Both the position numbers and the translations under genes were made by a program. A DNA stretch of 60,598 nucleotides from CAZWSX01 sp964636985 (GTDB lineage: Bacteria; Planctomycetota; Planctomycetia; Pirellulales; Pirellulaceae). Positions 35,971-44,657 of this stretch are shown in pieces. Within the stretch, counting starts at the first letter, position 1; every line of letters starts with the position of its first letter. The stretch spans positions 1 through 60,598 of the forward strand of contig CAZWSX010000035.1 of assembly GCA_964636985.1 (NCBI GenBank), read 5' to 3'. Under the pieces are notes generated by a model. That model had not been told where the DNA came from. It saw only the letters and a program-made list of their open reading frames with translations, and did no database searches.

Positions 35971-36192
35971 AGCAAAAACCCGTGGAGAAGAAAGAAGCGG
36001 CGATCCTTGGGGTGAACCAGTGGAATTCTAGTCCAAGCAATATCCTTCCAAACAGTTGCCGCGGGCCTTTCGCGTGGGCCATAGCCCCCTGCCCTGAAAT
36101 TTGGCCCGCGACAATAATGAGAGGCTCGGTATCGTCGGTGGCGTTTCGCCCCTATTTCGTTCCCGTTCCAGCCCCTTTGCCACGAGATTGTG

Positions 36193-37431
36193 ATGAGCAG
36201 CGACCCGTACTTTCAGGAACTTTTCGCCGAACGCATTGGTGGAATCAACTACGGCAAAGGAACGGAGATTTACAAGTTCGAGAAGATCAAGCGCGCCAAA
36301 CGCAAGGCGCTCGCCGATTTTCCCAATCGCTCGCTCGTCGATTTTGGGATCGGTGAAAACGACTCGATGGCCGATATCACGGTCCGGCAACGGATGGCCG
36401 AGGAGATCAACAAGCCCGAGAACCGTGGCTACATGGACAACGGTCCCGCCGTATTCAAGGAAGCCGTCGCGCGCTTCATGCAGCGGCGACTTGGAGTCAC
36501 GCTCGACGCCGCTACGCAGGTGAACCACGCCATTGGTTCAAAGCCCGCGCTTGCGATCCTGCCGATGTGCTTCATCAACCCAGGCGACATCACGTTGATG
36601 ACAGTCCCCGGCTATCCCGTCGCCGGAACGTACACGCGGTACTGCGGCGGTTCGGTTTATCGGTTGCCGCTGCTGGCCAAGAACGATTTCCTTCCCGACC
36701 TGGATAGCATCCCCGCCGACATTTACGCCAAGACCAAGCTATTGGTTCTCAACTATCCCAACAGTCCCACGGGCAAAGTCGCGCCACGATCGTTCTACGA
36801 AAAAGTGATCGCCCTGGCGAAGCAGCACAAGTTTGTGGTCGTGCAAGACGCCGCCCACATGATGCTCACGTACGAAGGGGAACCACTGTCGTTCCTGTCG
36901 GTCCCCGGAGCGATGGATGTCGGCGTCGAGATCCACTCGTTCAGCAAAGGGTGGGACATGATCGGCTGGCGGATCGGTTGGGTGTGCGGGAACGCCAAGC
37001 TCGTCCAAGCCTTCTCCGACGTGAAGGACAACACCGATAGCGGCCAATTCGGCGCCATCCAAAAGGCGGCCGCGTTTGCCATCGACAACGACAGCATCCC
37101 GGCTCGCATTCGCGACAAGTACAGCCGCCGGCTGAAGAAGCTCGTCGCCATGCTCGGCCGATGTGGCTTTCAAGCCAAGATGCCGGGCGGGACGTATTTC
37201 CTTTACACGCCGGCTCCCACGGGAATTGCCGGGGGCGAGAAGTTCGAGAACGCCGAAGCAGCCAGCCAATATCTGATCACGCGGCAATCGATCGTGACGG
37301 TCCCCTGGGACGACGCCGGGGCGTTCCTCCGATTCTCCGTCACGTACGAAGCCGACACGGAAGCCCAGGAAGATGCCCTGATGGCGGAAGCGGAATCACG
37401 GCTGAAGGGAAGCAAGTTCCTTTTCCAGTAG
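36193..37431 (+). CDS. dapL: PLP-dependent class I/II aminotransferase, LL-diaminopimelate aminotransferase-like
   Basis: 412 residues from ATG 36193 (a GTG just before it is equally in frame). The fold-type I signature is complete: an N-terminal YKFEKIKRAKRKAL, LVDFGIGENDSMAD, RGYMDNGP, VLNYPNSPTGKV (PLP-phosphate and Asn contacts), VVQDAAHMML and SFSKGWDMIGWRIGW. Lys252 in that last block forms the PLP aldimine. It resembles the DapL-type enzymes annotated in planctomycetes, which make diaminopimelate in one step for lysine and peptidoglycan. Assignment to DapL rather than another amino acid aminotransferase is moderate. Confidence 0.72.
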   Translation: MSSDPYFQELFAERIGGINYGKGTEIYKFEKIKRAKRKALADFPNRSLVDFGIGENDSMADITVRQRMAEEINKPENRGYMDNGPAVFKEAVARFMQRRLGVTLDAATQVNHAIGSKPALAILPMCFINPGDITLMTVPGYPVAGTYTRYCGGSVYRLPLLAKNDFLPDLDSIPADIYAKTKLLVLNYPNSPTGKVAPRSFYEKVIALAKQHKFVVVQDAAHMMLTYEGEPLSFLSVPGAMDVGVEIHSFSKGWDMIGWRIGWVCGNAKLVQAFSDVKDNTDSGQFGAIQKAAAFAIDNDSIPARIRDKYSRRLKKLVAMLGRCGFQAKMPGGTYFLYTPAPTGIAGGEKFENAEAASQYLITRQSIVTVPWDDAGAFLRFSVTYEADTEAQEDALMAEAESRLKGSKFLFQ

Positions 37432-37483
37432 ATCGCAGTTCTACCGATGCGGTGGCGATTGCCGTGTTGTTGCCGCCGTGTTG

Positions 37484-38815
37484 TTACCGCCCCGGGAAGC
37501 CCTGAGGCGGCGGTGGCATGGCTGCCATGACAGCGAGCACCAGCATGATGTACAACCCCATGAAGATCACGTAGGGGAGCACCACGACGGCGATAGCGCG
37601 GCCAAGCGAAATATTGTGCGCGCGGCGAATGCCCACGACCAACAAGATAGGCGTGACGATGCCCATGATGAGGTTCACGCACGGGATCATGCCCAAAGGC
37701 GTGCAGGTTCCCATCACGTATGCATTCACCTTGAAGGTGGTGCCGAACCCGCGCTGCAACCTCCCCGTTAACATCAACAAAAGGTGGTGAACGCCGCTGA
37801 ACAGGGTGACCGTGACGAGCGATGTCACCACTGCTCCGACCCACGCTCCAATGACCGCACCGCACGCCATGCCGAGCAGCACGGCAGCCGCCGGGATGAG
37901 CTTCTCTTGGTCTGCATTACCTGCCGCGACGAGGATTCCCAGCCCCACGAGGAGTAACACCGCGTAAAGGCCGCCGACAATAAGTCCCACGATCGAGGCG
38001 CCATAGACCAGGTAGCTAACCGATCTTCCTACCTCTCGGTCCACCAGCATTCGGCGGAAGGCCTGATCGGAATCGAACAAGACTTCTTTGAACGTCTCTC
38101 CAAAGGGGCTTTCGCTTTGGGGTCGTTCGTACGCGAGGCCGACGCGATTGTTCAGGTCGTCGTCCCAGCTGTATTCAACACCCTTTTCGGCCGCCTTGAT
38201 CATCGCCGTCGTGGCGTAGGGATTGAGTTTTTGCTCCGGGTTTTTCTTCGACGCATCGTCGAGCGCCGACAAGAACGGGTTCGGCAGTGGTGTCGCCGGC
38301 TTGGCCCCTTGCTGGCCCCAAGCTGCCCAAGGATTCGCTCCCGGCGGGGCTTGTGGTGCCATCGGCGTCGGGGAAGGTCCAAACCTCGGGTTGTGAAGCT
38401 TGGGCGTCTCCTCCTCCTCTTCGCCAAAACGAGCAATCAACGCGTCCTCGTCGATCTCCTGCCGCGCCGGCGCAGTTGGCGCCGGTGCAGACGGCTTCGC
38501 TGCTGGTGGCGATGGGATGACCACCACATTCTTGCACGCGGCGCAGCGTCCCTTTTTTCCTACGGTGGCGGTCGTCGCCCGCATGGTGCTGCCGCACGAG
38601 GGACAGGGGAATTCGAAGGGGCCTTCGACCTCGGGCGATAAGTCCCTCGTCTCCGCCTCGCTGATGGGTACTTTGCGGGGCGCGGCTGTAGCGGTACTAG
38701 CCGTGGGAATTTGAACAACCGACTGGCAGTTGGGACATCGTCCCTTTTTTCCAGCGGCAGCATCGGGTGTCTTTACCAACTGCTTGCAGTTGGGACAATC
38801 GAACTCGATGGCCAT
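37484..38815 (-). CDS. Double zinc-ribbon protein fused to a Yip1-like membrane domain
   Basis: 443 residues from ATG 38815. The frame extends further upstream, but the zinc ribbon begins exactly here. Two CPxC/C(P/A)xC ribbons are visible: Cys7/10/27/30, and a second pair near residues 70-95 (CPSC ... CAAC). A Pro/Ala linker with a PGANPWAAWGQQG stretch follows, then a C-terminal domain with about five hydrophobic helices (for example LVYGASIVGLIVGGLYAVLLL and TPILLVVGIRRAH) resembling Yip1-type domains. Such ribbon-membrane fusions are typical of planctomycetes but uncharacterised. It is divergent from the DinG-like helicase. Confidence 0.72.
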   Translation of the reverse strand: MAIEFDCPNCKQLVKTPDAAAGKKGRCPNCQSVVQIPTASTATAAPRKVPISEAETRDLSPEVEGPFEFPCPSCGSTMRATTATVGKKGRCAACKNVVVIPSPPAAKPSAPAPTAPARQEIDEDALIARFGEEEEETPKLHNPRFGPSPTPMAPQAPPGANPWAAWGQQGAKPATPLPNPFLSALDDASKKNPEQKLNPYATTAMIKAAEKGVEYSWDDDLNNRVGLAYERPQSESPFGETFKEVLFDSDQAFRRMLVDREVGRSVSYLVYGASIVGLIVGGLYAVLLLVGLGILVAAGNADQEKLIPAAAVLLGMACGAVIGAWVGAVVTSLVTVTLFSGVHHLLLMLTGRLQRGFGTTFKVNAYVMGTCTPLGMIPCVNLIMGIVTPILLVVGIRRAHNISLGRAIAVVVLPYVIFMGLYIMLVLAVMAAMPPPPQGFPGR

Positions 38816-39079
38816 ACGAAACGAAGCCCCACAGAATGCCAGCGCGCGTGCCGATACGGCCACATTTCGAAAGGGCAAACTCCGCCAAATCTTCCGAAAC
38901 GACCGTTCTATCGTAATCCCTGTCCATCTCGCCGTCATTCCCGCGCGTCGCCCCAACGGCCCGGGCATAACCAGCGGCATGGCTTGGTATATTCAGTAAG
39001 ATCGCTACTTGCGGCAAAATGGATTGTCCCCGAAAACGCCGCGACTCGTTCCTCTTCCCAACTCAGCCGACGGACCGAA

Positions 39080-41104
39080 ATGTTGACCCCGCAGGACGTG
39101 CTCGGTCCTCAAGGATTGATCGCCAGACGCATCGGCAATTACGAGCACCGCCGCGAGCAAATCCAAATGGCCGAGGCGGTCGCCGCGGCCCTGGAAAACG
39201 GACGGCATCAGGTGATCGAAGCCGGCACCGGCGTCGGCAAGAGCTTCGCGTATCTGGTCCCTGCCATTTTGCACGCGACCAAAAATCAATTTCAGACCGG
39301 GCTGCAAAACGAAGGCGAAGAGCGGCTGCGGGTCCTGGTCTCGACGCACACCATTTCTTTACAGGAACAGCTCCTCACCAAGGACATCCCCCTCCTGCAA
39401 AGCGTCTTACCGGTCGAATTCTCCGCAGTACTTGTCAAGGGACGACGAAACTTCGTCAGCTTGCGGCGTTTGCAGGCTGCCGCCGAGCGTTCCAAAACGC
39501 TCTTCCACGGCGAAGAAGACTTGAAGCAGCTTCAAGACTTGGTGGCCTGGTCGAAGACGACCTTTGACGGTTCACTAGGCGATTTGCCGTTCAAGCCTTC
39601 AGGCGGCGTCTGGGACGAAGTCGCCAGCGACAGCAGCAATTGCCTCGGACGCAACTGTCCCAAGTACGCCGAGTGCCACTTCTACAAAGCGCGCCGACGT
39701 TCGCAAAATGCCGACGTGCTGATTGTGAATCACGCCCTGTTTTTCAGCGACCTTTCGCTGCGCCGCCTGGGCGCGAGCATCTTGCCCGCCTATGACGCCG
39801 TGATTTTCGACGAGGCCCATACGCTCGAGGCCGTTGCCGCCGAACATCTGGGGCTAGGCATCACGTCGGGCCAAGTCGCCTACATCTTGCGAAAGCTCTA
39901 CAACGATCGCTCGAACAAGGGATTGCTGGCCACGCCCAATTTGCGTCACGCGCAAAGCCTGGTTCGCGACTGCGCACGACAAGCCGACGATTTCTTTGAC
40001 GACGTCCGCGCGTTCGTCGAGGAGACTCGCAATACCACCGGCCGCCTGCGAGAGGCTCCTCCGATCGAAAATCCTCTCTCGCCTGGGCTCGACGATCTGG
40101 CCGAGCAACTCGATAACCACGCGCAGTCGCTCAAAAACGATATCGAGAAGCAGGACTTTCTGGCTGCTCGCGATCGGTTGCAGGCGCTGTCGCTCGAAAT
40201 CGAGGCCTGGCGAAAACAATCGCTCGAAGGCCTGGTGTACTGGGTTGATTCGTCAACTTCACGAGAGGGCCGCGTCACAGTATCGCTGCATGCGGCGCCG
40301 GTCCACGTCGGAACGACGTTGCGGGAACTCCTGTTCGAAAAGGTACGAACGGTCATCATGACCAGCGCGACCTTGAGTGCCGGTCAAACGAGATCCTCCA
40401 AAGGAACTGGCTTCGACTTCTTCAAATCGCGAATCGGCCTGACCGATGGCGACACGTTGCAACTAGGAAGCCCCTTCGATTTCGCGCGGCAAGCGCGGAT
40501 TGTGATTGCGCCCGACATGCCCGATCCGTCCACCCAGAAGCGCGAATTCGACCGGGCAACCATCGCGATGATCAAACGCCTCGCAGGCCGCGCCGGCGGG
40601 CGAACGTTTGTCCTCTTCACCAGCTACGAGATGATGCGTAACGTCGCCGACGGCTTGGCGCCATGGCTCGCGGCAAACAACATCGGGCTGATCAGCCAGG
40701 CGGAAGGCATTTCGCGACAAAAAATGGTTGAACTATTCAAGGCTCACCCGCGCTCGATCCTGCTGGGGGCTGACAGTTTTTGGCAGGGAGTCGACGTCCC
40801 CGGCGATGCCTTGCAAATGGTGATCATCCCCAAACTTCCGTTCAGCGTGCCCGATCATCCGCTGCTGGAAGCGCGCCTCGAATCGATTCGCGAGGCCGGC
40901 GGAAATCCGTTCCGCGACTATCAACTCCCCGAGGCGATCATCAAGTTGCGACAAGGCTTCGGCCGGCTGATCCGCACGCAGCAAGACCACGGGACGGTCG
41001 CGATTCTCGACCCGCGCGTCCGCACTAAGGCCTACGGGCAAAATGTTCTCGATTCTTTGCCGCCGTGCCCCATTGATGAAGAATCGTGGCGGCAAAGGGA
41101 ATAG
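39080..41104 (+). CDS. DinG/XPD-family ATP-dependent DNA helicase
   Basis: 674 residues; the start ATG 39080 removes an upstream open stretch that overlaps the divergent zinc-ribbon gene. Superfamily 2 motifs are seen: VIEAGTGVGKSFAYLVP (Walker A), VSTHTISLQEQLL (Ia), VIFDEAHTLE (DEAH, motif II), TSATLSAG (III), FVLFTSYEMM, SFWQGVDVPGDAL and QGFGRLIRTQQDHG (VI). A Cys-rich segment between motifs Ia and II (NCLGRNCPKYAECHF) supplies likely Fe-S ligands as in XPD/DinG. It probably unwinds D-loops, R-loops or G4 structures during repair. lexA lies 2.2 kb downstream but is not in the same operon. Confidence 0.9.
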   Translation: MLTPQDVLGPQGLIARRIGNYEHRREQIQMAEAVAAALENGRHQVIEAGTGVGKSFAYLVPAILHATKNQFQTGLQNEGEERLRVLVSTHTISLQEQLLTKDIPLLQSVLPVEFSAVLVKGRRNFVSLRRLQAAAERSKTLFHGEEDLKQLQDLVAWSKTTFDGSLGDLPFKPSGGVWDEVASDSSNCLGRNCPKYAECHFYKARRRSQNADVLIVNHALFFSDLSLRRLGASILPAYDAVIFDEAHTLEAVAAEHLGLGITSGQVAYILRKLYNDRSNKGLLATPNLRHAQSLVRDCARQADDFFDDVRAFVEETRNTTGRLREAPPIENPLSPGLDDLAEQLDNHAQSLKNDIEKQDFLAARDRLQALSLEIEAWRKQSLEGLVYWVDSSTSREGRVTVSLHAAPVHVGTTLRELLFEKVRTVIMTSATLSAGQTRSSKGTGFDFFKSRIGLTDGDTLQLGSPFDFARQARIVIAPDMPDPSTQKREFDRATIAMIKRLAGRAGGRTFVLFTSYEMMRNVADGLAPWLAANNIGLISQAEGISRQKMVELFKAHPRSILLGADSFWQGVDVPGDALQMVIIPKLPFSVPDHPLLEARLESIREAGGNPFRDYQLPEAIIKLRQGFGRLIRTQQDHGTVAILDPRVRTKAYGQNVLDSLPPCPIDEESWRQRE

Positions 41105-41215
41105 AGTAAACTCAAGGCTTGCCTTGTTTGTCGATTCACTTCATCCATTGCAGCGCGACGTCTCGTCACACGGGCGACGACAGCGCTTCACGATCCGCAT
41201 TTCCGGAGAGACTTC

Positions 41216-41944
41216 ATGCGATTTTCCGTACCCCTGTTGGCGACGTGGTTCGCAACCGTCGGCCTGACCCTTTCAGCATTCGGCCAAGATCCGCCAACCG
41301 CCGACTTGTCGGTCGGGCTGGTTGATATCCAGCAAATCTTTCGCGATCACGCGCCGTTCGCTGAACAGATCGACGCCCACCAAACAGAGGCGGAAGCGGC
41401 GCAGAAGCAAATCGCAAGGAAGGAGGCTGCTTTTCAACAAGTGGTGGAACAACTGCGGAGCATGAAGCAGGACTCCAAGGAATTTGGCGAGTTGCAAAGG
41501 AAAGCTCAAAAGATGGCGGAAGAGTTGCAAGCGACAACTCCCAAAGTGCGAGAAGCCTTTGCCAAAAGAGAGCTGGACCTGAACGTCGAGTTTCACAAGG
41601 CGATCCGCGCCGCAATCGAGAAAGTAGCCCGCGAGCGAAAGATCAAGATCGTGCTGAACCGAACCAAGCGATCACTCGACAGCGAAGATCCCAAAGAACA
41701 GCTCACGGCGATCAACCAGCAAGTGTTATACGAAGAGGGGGTCGACATCACGCCTGACGTCCTTAAGATCCTCGACGCCCAAGCCGCCTCTGGCGAAGGA
41801 AAGAAAGCAGGCAACAAGAAAGCTACAGGAGACGAAAAGAAAGCGGATGAGAAGAAAGGCGACGAGAAAAAAGCGGACGATGCAAAGTCCAGCGACAAGG
41901 GGAAGAAGTCTAAGAGCAATCTCATTGAGTTGGACACGAAGTAG
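41216..41944 (+). CDS. OmpH/Skp-family periplasmic chaperone with Lys-rich tail
   Basis: 242 residues. Signal peptide FATVGLTLSAFGQ; then the Skp-type start VGLVDIQQIFRDH followed by a long coiled coil (about 50-130, with heptads such as EAAQKQIARKEAAFQQVVEQL) and KIKIVLNRTKRSLD. In Skp such hairpins form the trimeric cage that holds outer-membrane proteins. The last 60 residues are an unusual Lys/Asp/Glu-rich low-complexity tail with DEKKADEKKGDEKK-like repeats. It has a GGAGAG site and is followed 48 bp later by the FG-GAP gene. Confidence 0.82.
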   Translation: MRFSVPLLATWFATVGLTLSAFGQDPPTADLSVGLVDIQQIFRDHAPFAEQIDAHQTEAEAAQKQIARKEAAFQQVVEQLRSMKQDSKEFGELQRKAQKMAEELQATTPKVREAFAKRELDLNVEFHKAIRAAIEKVARERKIKIVLNRTKRSLDSEDPKEQLTAINQQVLYEEGVDITPDVLKILDAQAASGEGKKAGNKKATGDEKKADEKKGDEKKADDAKSSDKGKKSKSNLIELDTK

Positions 41945-41992
41945 CCGCTCCAGTTCCCAAGCAACCGGTTTCTCACGCTCTGGAAATTCGAC

Positions 41993-43273
41993 ATGCGTAG
42001 CCCAGCTTTCCCGTCGACATGGCAAATCGCAGTGATGCTCGCCGGAGTGCTTGCTCCCGTCGTAGCAAACGCCGAGGAAGTCACGCTGGAGCCGCAAACG
42101 CTCCCCGTCGAGCTGGGTGTGGGCTACGCCGTCCGGCTGGTTGACGTAAACGCCGATAAAAAGCTCGATATCGTCATCGTCGACCAGAAACGCGTCATTT
42201 GGATGGAAAATCCCGAGTGGAAGGTCCACACCATCTGCGGCGAGAACGATACCAAGGCCGACAACGTTTGCATCTCGGAAGCCGACATCGACGGCGACGG
42301 GCGGCTCGACTTTGCGCTCGGTGCCGATTGGAAACCGGGAACGCCGGCCTTCACCACGCAAGGCGGAACCATCCAATGGTTGCAGGCCCCTGCTGATCCG
42401 CGCACGCCTTGGAATGTTCACACAATCGGCGAAGAGCCTTCGACTCACCGCATGCGTTTTGCCGATCTCAATGGCAACGGTCGCCCGGAGTTGATTGTCG
42501 CCCCGCTACAAGGCCGCGGAACCACAGCGCCCAAATGGATGGAAAACGGGGTGCGGGTGCTTGCCTACGAGATCCCATCCTCGCCCGACTCATCCAAGTG
42601 GGAGCCGCGCGTCTTGTTCGATGAATTGCACGTGGTCCACAGTTTCCAACCCATCGATTTCAACGGCGACGGCAAGCTTGAGATGCTGGTCGTCAGCTTC
42701 GAGGGAGTCTTTCTGGCCGAGCCCCCTTCCGGCGAAAAGTCCAACGGCAAATGGCGTCTGACCAAGATCGGCACCGGCGATCAGGAGTCGTCTCCCAATC
42801 GCGGCGCTAGCGAAATCAAGCTCGGCCGGCTCGCCAGCGGCGCGCCTTATATCGCCACGATCGAACCGTGGCACGGCGATAAGGTTGTTGTTTACACGCC
42901 GCCGAAGGAGCCACGTCCCGCCTCAGGCGACTGGCTGTGGACGCGAACCGTTGTCGACGCGCAGCTCAAATGGGGTCACGGAGTTTGGTGTGCAAACCTC
43001 GATGGCGACGGCGACGAAGAACTGTTGATCGGTGTCCGCGACGATGTGGACGGCAAAAGCAGCGAAGGGGCACAGCGATGCGGCGTGCGGATTTACGATC
43101 CAGTCGATGCCGCTAACGGCAAATGGTCGCGCCAGCTCGTTGATTCGGGCGCGGTGGCCGTTGAAGACCTGGCAACCGCCGATCTGGATGGCGACGGCCG
43201 ACAAGATGTGGTTGCCGTCGGCCGAGCGACGCATAACGCCAAGATCTACTGGAACCGCACGCCGAAGAAGTAA
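41993..43273 (+). CDS. Exported FG-GAP/VCBS beta-propeller protein
   Basis: 426 residues with a signal peptide (VMLAGVLAPVVANAEE). The repeats carry calcium-loop cores of integrin-alpha type: DVNADKKLDIVIVD, DIDGDGRLDFALGAD, DLNGNGRPELIVAP, DFNGDGKLEMLVVS, NLDGDGDEELLIGV and DLDGDGRQDVVAVG. That makes about seven blades spaced 55-65 residues apart, so a complete propeller is likely. No enzymatic residues are evident; it is probably a surface or periplasmic binding protein. The stop codon is part of the 43271-43288 inverted repeat. Confidence 0.83.
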   Translation: MRSPAFPSTWQIAVMLAGVLAPVVANAEEVTLEPQTLPVELGVGYAVRLVDVNADKKLDIVIVDQKRVIWMENPEWKVHTICGENDTKADNVCISEADIDGDGRLDFALGADWKPGTPAFTTQGGTIQWLQAPADPRTPWNVHTIGEEPSTHRMRFADLNGNGRPELIVAPLQGRGTTAPKWMENGVRVLAYEIPSSPDSSKWEPRVLFDELHVVHSFQPIDFNGDGKLEMLVVSFEGVFLAEPPSGEKSNGKWRLTKIGTGDQESSPNRGASEIKLGRLASGAPYIATIEPWHGDKVVVYTPPKEPRPASGDWLWTRTVVDAQLKWGHGVWCANLDGDGDEELLIGVRDDVDGKSSEGAQRCGVRIYDPVDAANGKWSRQLVDSGAVAVEDLATADLDGDGRQDVVAVGRATHNAKIYWNRTPKK

Positions 43274-43288
43274 CGCAGTGCTGCGTTA
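43271..43288. terminator. Inverted repeat between convergent FG-GAP and lexA genes
   Basis: TAACGCAG, TG, CTGCGTTA is a perfect 8-bp inverted repeat that includes the FG-GAP stop codon. It lies 15 bp from the lexA stop. The very short spacer makes a tight loop, so terminator function is uncertain. Confidence 0.4.
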
Positions 43289-43302
43289 AGTTACTTTGCG
43301 CA

Positions 43303-43908
43303 CTACGTTACCTTTCGAACCACGCCGACTACGACGCCAACAATCACGGCGCTCTCGACGTAGATCGGCTTCATGGAGGAGTTCGCCGGCTGCAAGCGGA
43401 TGCGATGGGCCTCGGGGAACCAGTATTTCAGCGTGGCTTCCCCTTCTTCGGTTTGAGCCACGACCATCTGGCCGGGCTGAGCCGACTTTTGCTTCTTCAC
43501 GACGACATAATCGCCATCGGCGATATGGGCTTCGATCATCGACTCCCCTTTCACCTTGAGCACAAAGCAATTCTTGCGGTGCATCATGTCGCCGATGTTG
43601 ATGCGGTCTTTTTGCTCGTAGGCGAGAGTCGTCATCCCGGCCGCGACCGTCCCGATAAACGGCAAGCCGTCGGCTTCATCTTTGGCTTCGTCGGTGAGTT
43701 CGATGGCCCGCGACTTGTGCGGGCTGCGGATAATGAGCCCCTTCTTTTCGAGCGCCTTGAGGTGGCAAACCACGCCGTTCGGCGAAACGATGCCGAATTC
43801 CTTGCCGATTTCTCGCACGGTCGGGCCGTAACCGCGGGATTTCATCTTGTCGCGAATCAGGTTGAAGACCTTGAGCTGCTTGTCCGTAAGCGTTTCGATC
43901 AGCGACAT
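43303..43908 (-). CDS. lexA: SOS-response repressor LexA
   Basis: 201 residues from ATG 43908, preceded by AAGGAG at 10-nt spacing; the frame runs further upstream but without homology. The N-terminal winged helix (about 1-65, with YGPTVREIGKEFGI and GVVCHLKALEKKGLI) binds the operator. The autocleavage site is Ala90-Gly91 (TVAAGMT), and the Ser123 (GESM) / Lys161 dyad is intact. RecA-stimulated self-cleavage should derepress SOS genes. The gene is convergent with the FG-GAP gene and divergent from an orphan Flp pilin; the shared upstream region holds two short palindromes. Confidence 0.94.
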   Translation of the reverse strand: MSLIETLTDKQLKVFNLIRDKMKSRGYGPTVREIGKEFGIVSPNGVVCHLKALEKKGLIIRSPHKSRAIELTDEAKDEADGLPFIGTVAAGMTTLAYEQKDRINIGDMMHRKNCFVLKVKGESMIEAHIADGDYVVVKKQKSAQPGQMVVAQTEEGEATLKYWFPEAHRIRLQPANSSMKPIYVESAVIVGVVVGVVRKVT

Positions 43909-44223
43909 GACGGCGGGACTCCTTAAAGACGACAAATCCGGTTTGAAAAGCAGGACCTGCAAAACCGTCCGCCCCAACGGGATTCTAATATACGCTCGTC
44001 CAGAAACAAGCACAGGTGTTCACCTTGGCCTTTGTCGCGCCAAACGCTCCTTCCATCCCATTCGGCATCTTCAACAATCGACTAAAAAAACGATGGCATA
44101 AATGCCGCACGGAAGCAACTTGTGTTGCGATTCGCGACGTAGGTTTTTGATGGCTGGCAATTACCGGGTTCCGTTGCCCCGCGGTTTGCGTTTCGACACC
44201 TTACCTATCGACAGACCACGGCC
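43909..44223. other. lexA / Flp pilin intergenic region with palindromes
   Basis: 315 bp between divergent starts. On the lexA side there is a -10-like TATATT (43987-43992, minus) and two short palindromes: GCAGG-A-CCTGC at 43950-43960 and AGGTGTTCACCT at 44014-44025. On the pilin side a TGGCA...GCA pair with GG-N10-GC spacing (near 44093-44109) weakly resembles a sigma-54 promoter. None is proven. Confidence 0.35.
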
Positions 44224-44400
44224 ATGAAGTACCTCATCTCATTTTTGCGACGTGAAGACGGTACGACCTCGGTCGAGTATGCGGTGATGCTAGCGATGAT
44301 TCTAGGAGTCCTCATCGCAGGCGTGATGGCCGTCGGCACGCAAAACGGCGGGCTGATGGGGAACAACAACGATAGAATCGGCGCGGCGATGGGAAGCTGA
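44224..44400 (+). CDS. Small Flp/Fap-type (type IVb) pilin
   Basis: 58 residues, too short for most gene callers. The sequence MKYLISFLRREDGTTSVEYAVMLAMILGVLIAGVM has the class III signal and N-terminal hydrophobic helix of Flp pilins, including the (T/S)VEYA block after the processing-site Gly. A short polar tail with NGG and NNND follows. Flp pilins are processed by a prepilin peptidase and assembled by Tad machinery, normally in a flp-tad cluster; no tad gene is in this window, so it is an orphan here. Confidence 0.75.
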   Translation: MKYLISFLRREDGTTSVEYAVMLAMILGVLIAGVMAVGTQNGGLMGNNNDRIGAAMGS

Positions 44401-44421
44401 CGCGCCGTCGAGCCGCCCTCT

Positions 44422-44649
44422 CTACGATTCGATCCGCTTTTTGAGTTGCTCACGCACTATTTGAACGGCGTCGTTCAATGGAATCCGCGGCGCGTTGATC
44501 GGATTTACGGTGCGGTGTGTCAGCACCGCCGTATGCCACTCTGGCGAAGGAATCGACTCGCATTCCTAGGCGATTGCCTTTTCCAGCAAGCTATACGCTC
44601 GCAGCTTCTCGTCGAACGTGAGACTACTGATGAAGGCTTCAAGGGTCAT
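44422..44649 (-). pseudogene. Decayed addiction-module antitoxin with in-frame TAG
   Basis: A 76-codon frame in a single reading frame from ATG 44649 to the stop at 44422. It is interrupted by a TAG at codon 28 (44566-44568), one base from several sense codons. The translation MTLEAFISSLTFDEKLRAY, then (stop), then SIPSPEWHTAVLTHR and REQLKKRIES fits the putative addiction-module component family and resembles the intact antitoxin at 45975. No other disruption is present, so inactivation is recent or the TAG is read through. It starts 8 bp after the preceding gene, as the last gene of the operon. Confidence 0.72.
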
Positions 44650-44657
44650 TGGCTTGG

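Noticed and set aside
38711..39079. Upstream extension of the DinG-like helicase frame
   Set aside because: It overlaps the start of the divergent zinc-ribbon gene and shows no helicase similarity; homology begins at ATG 39080.
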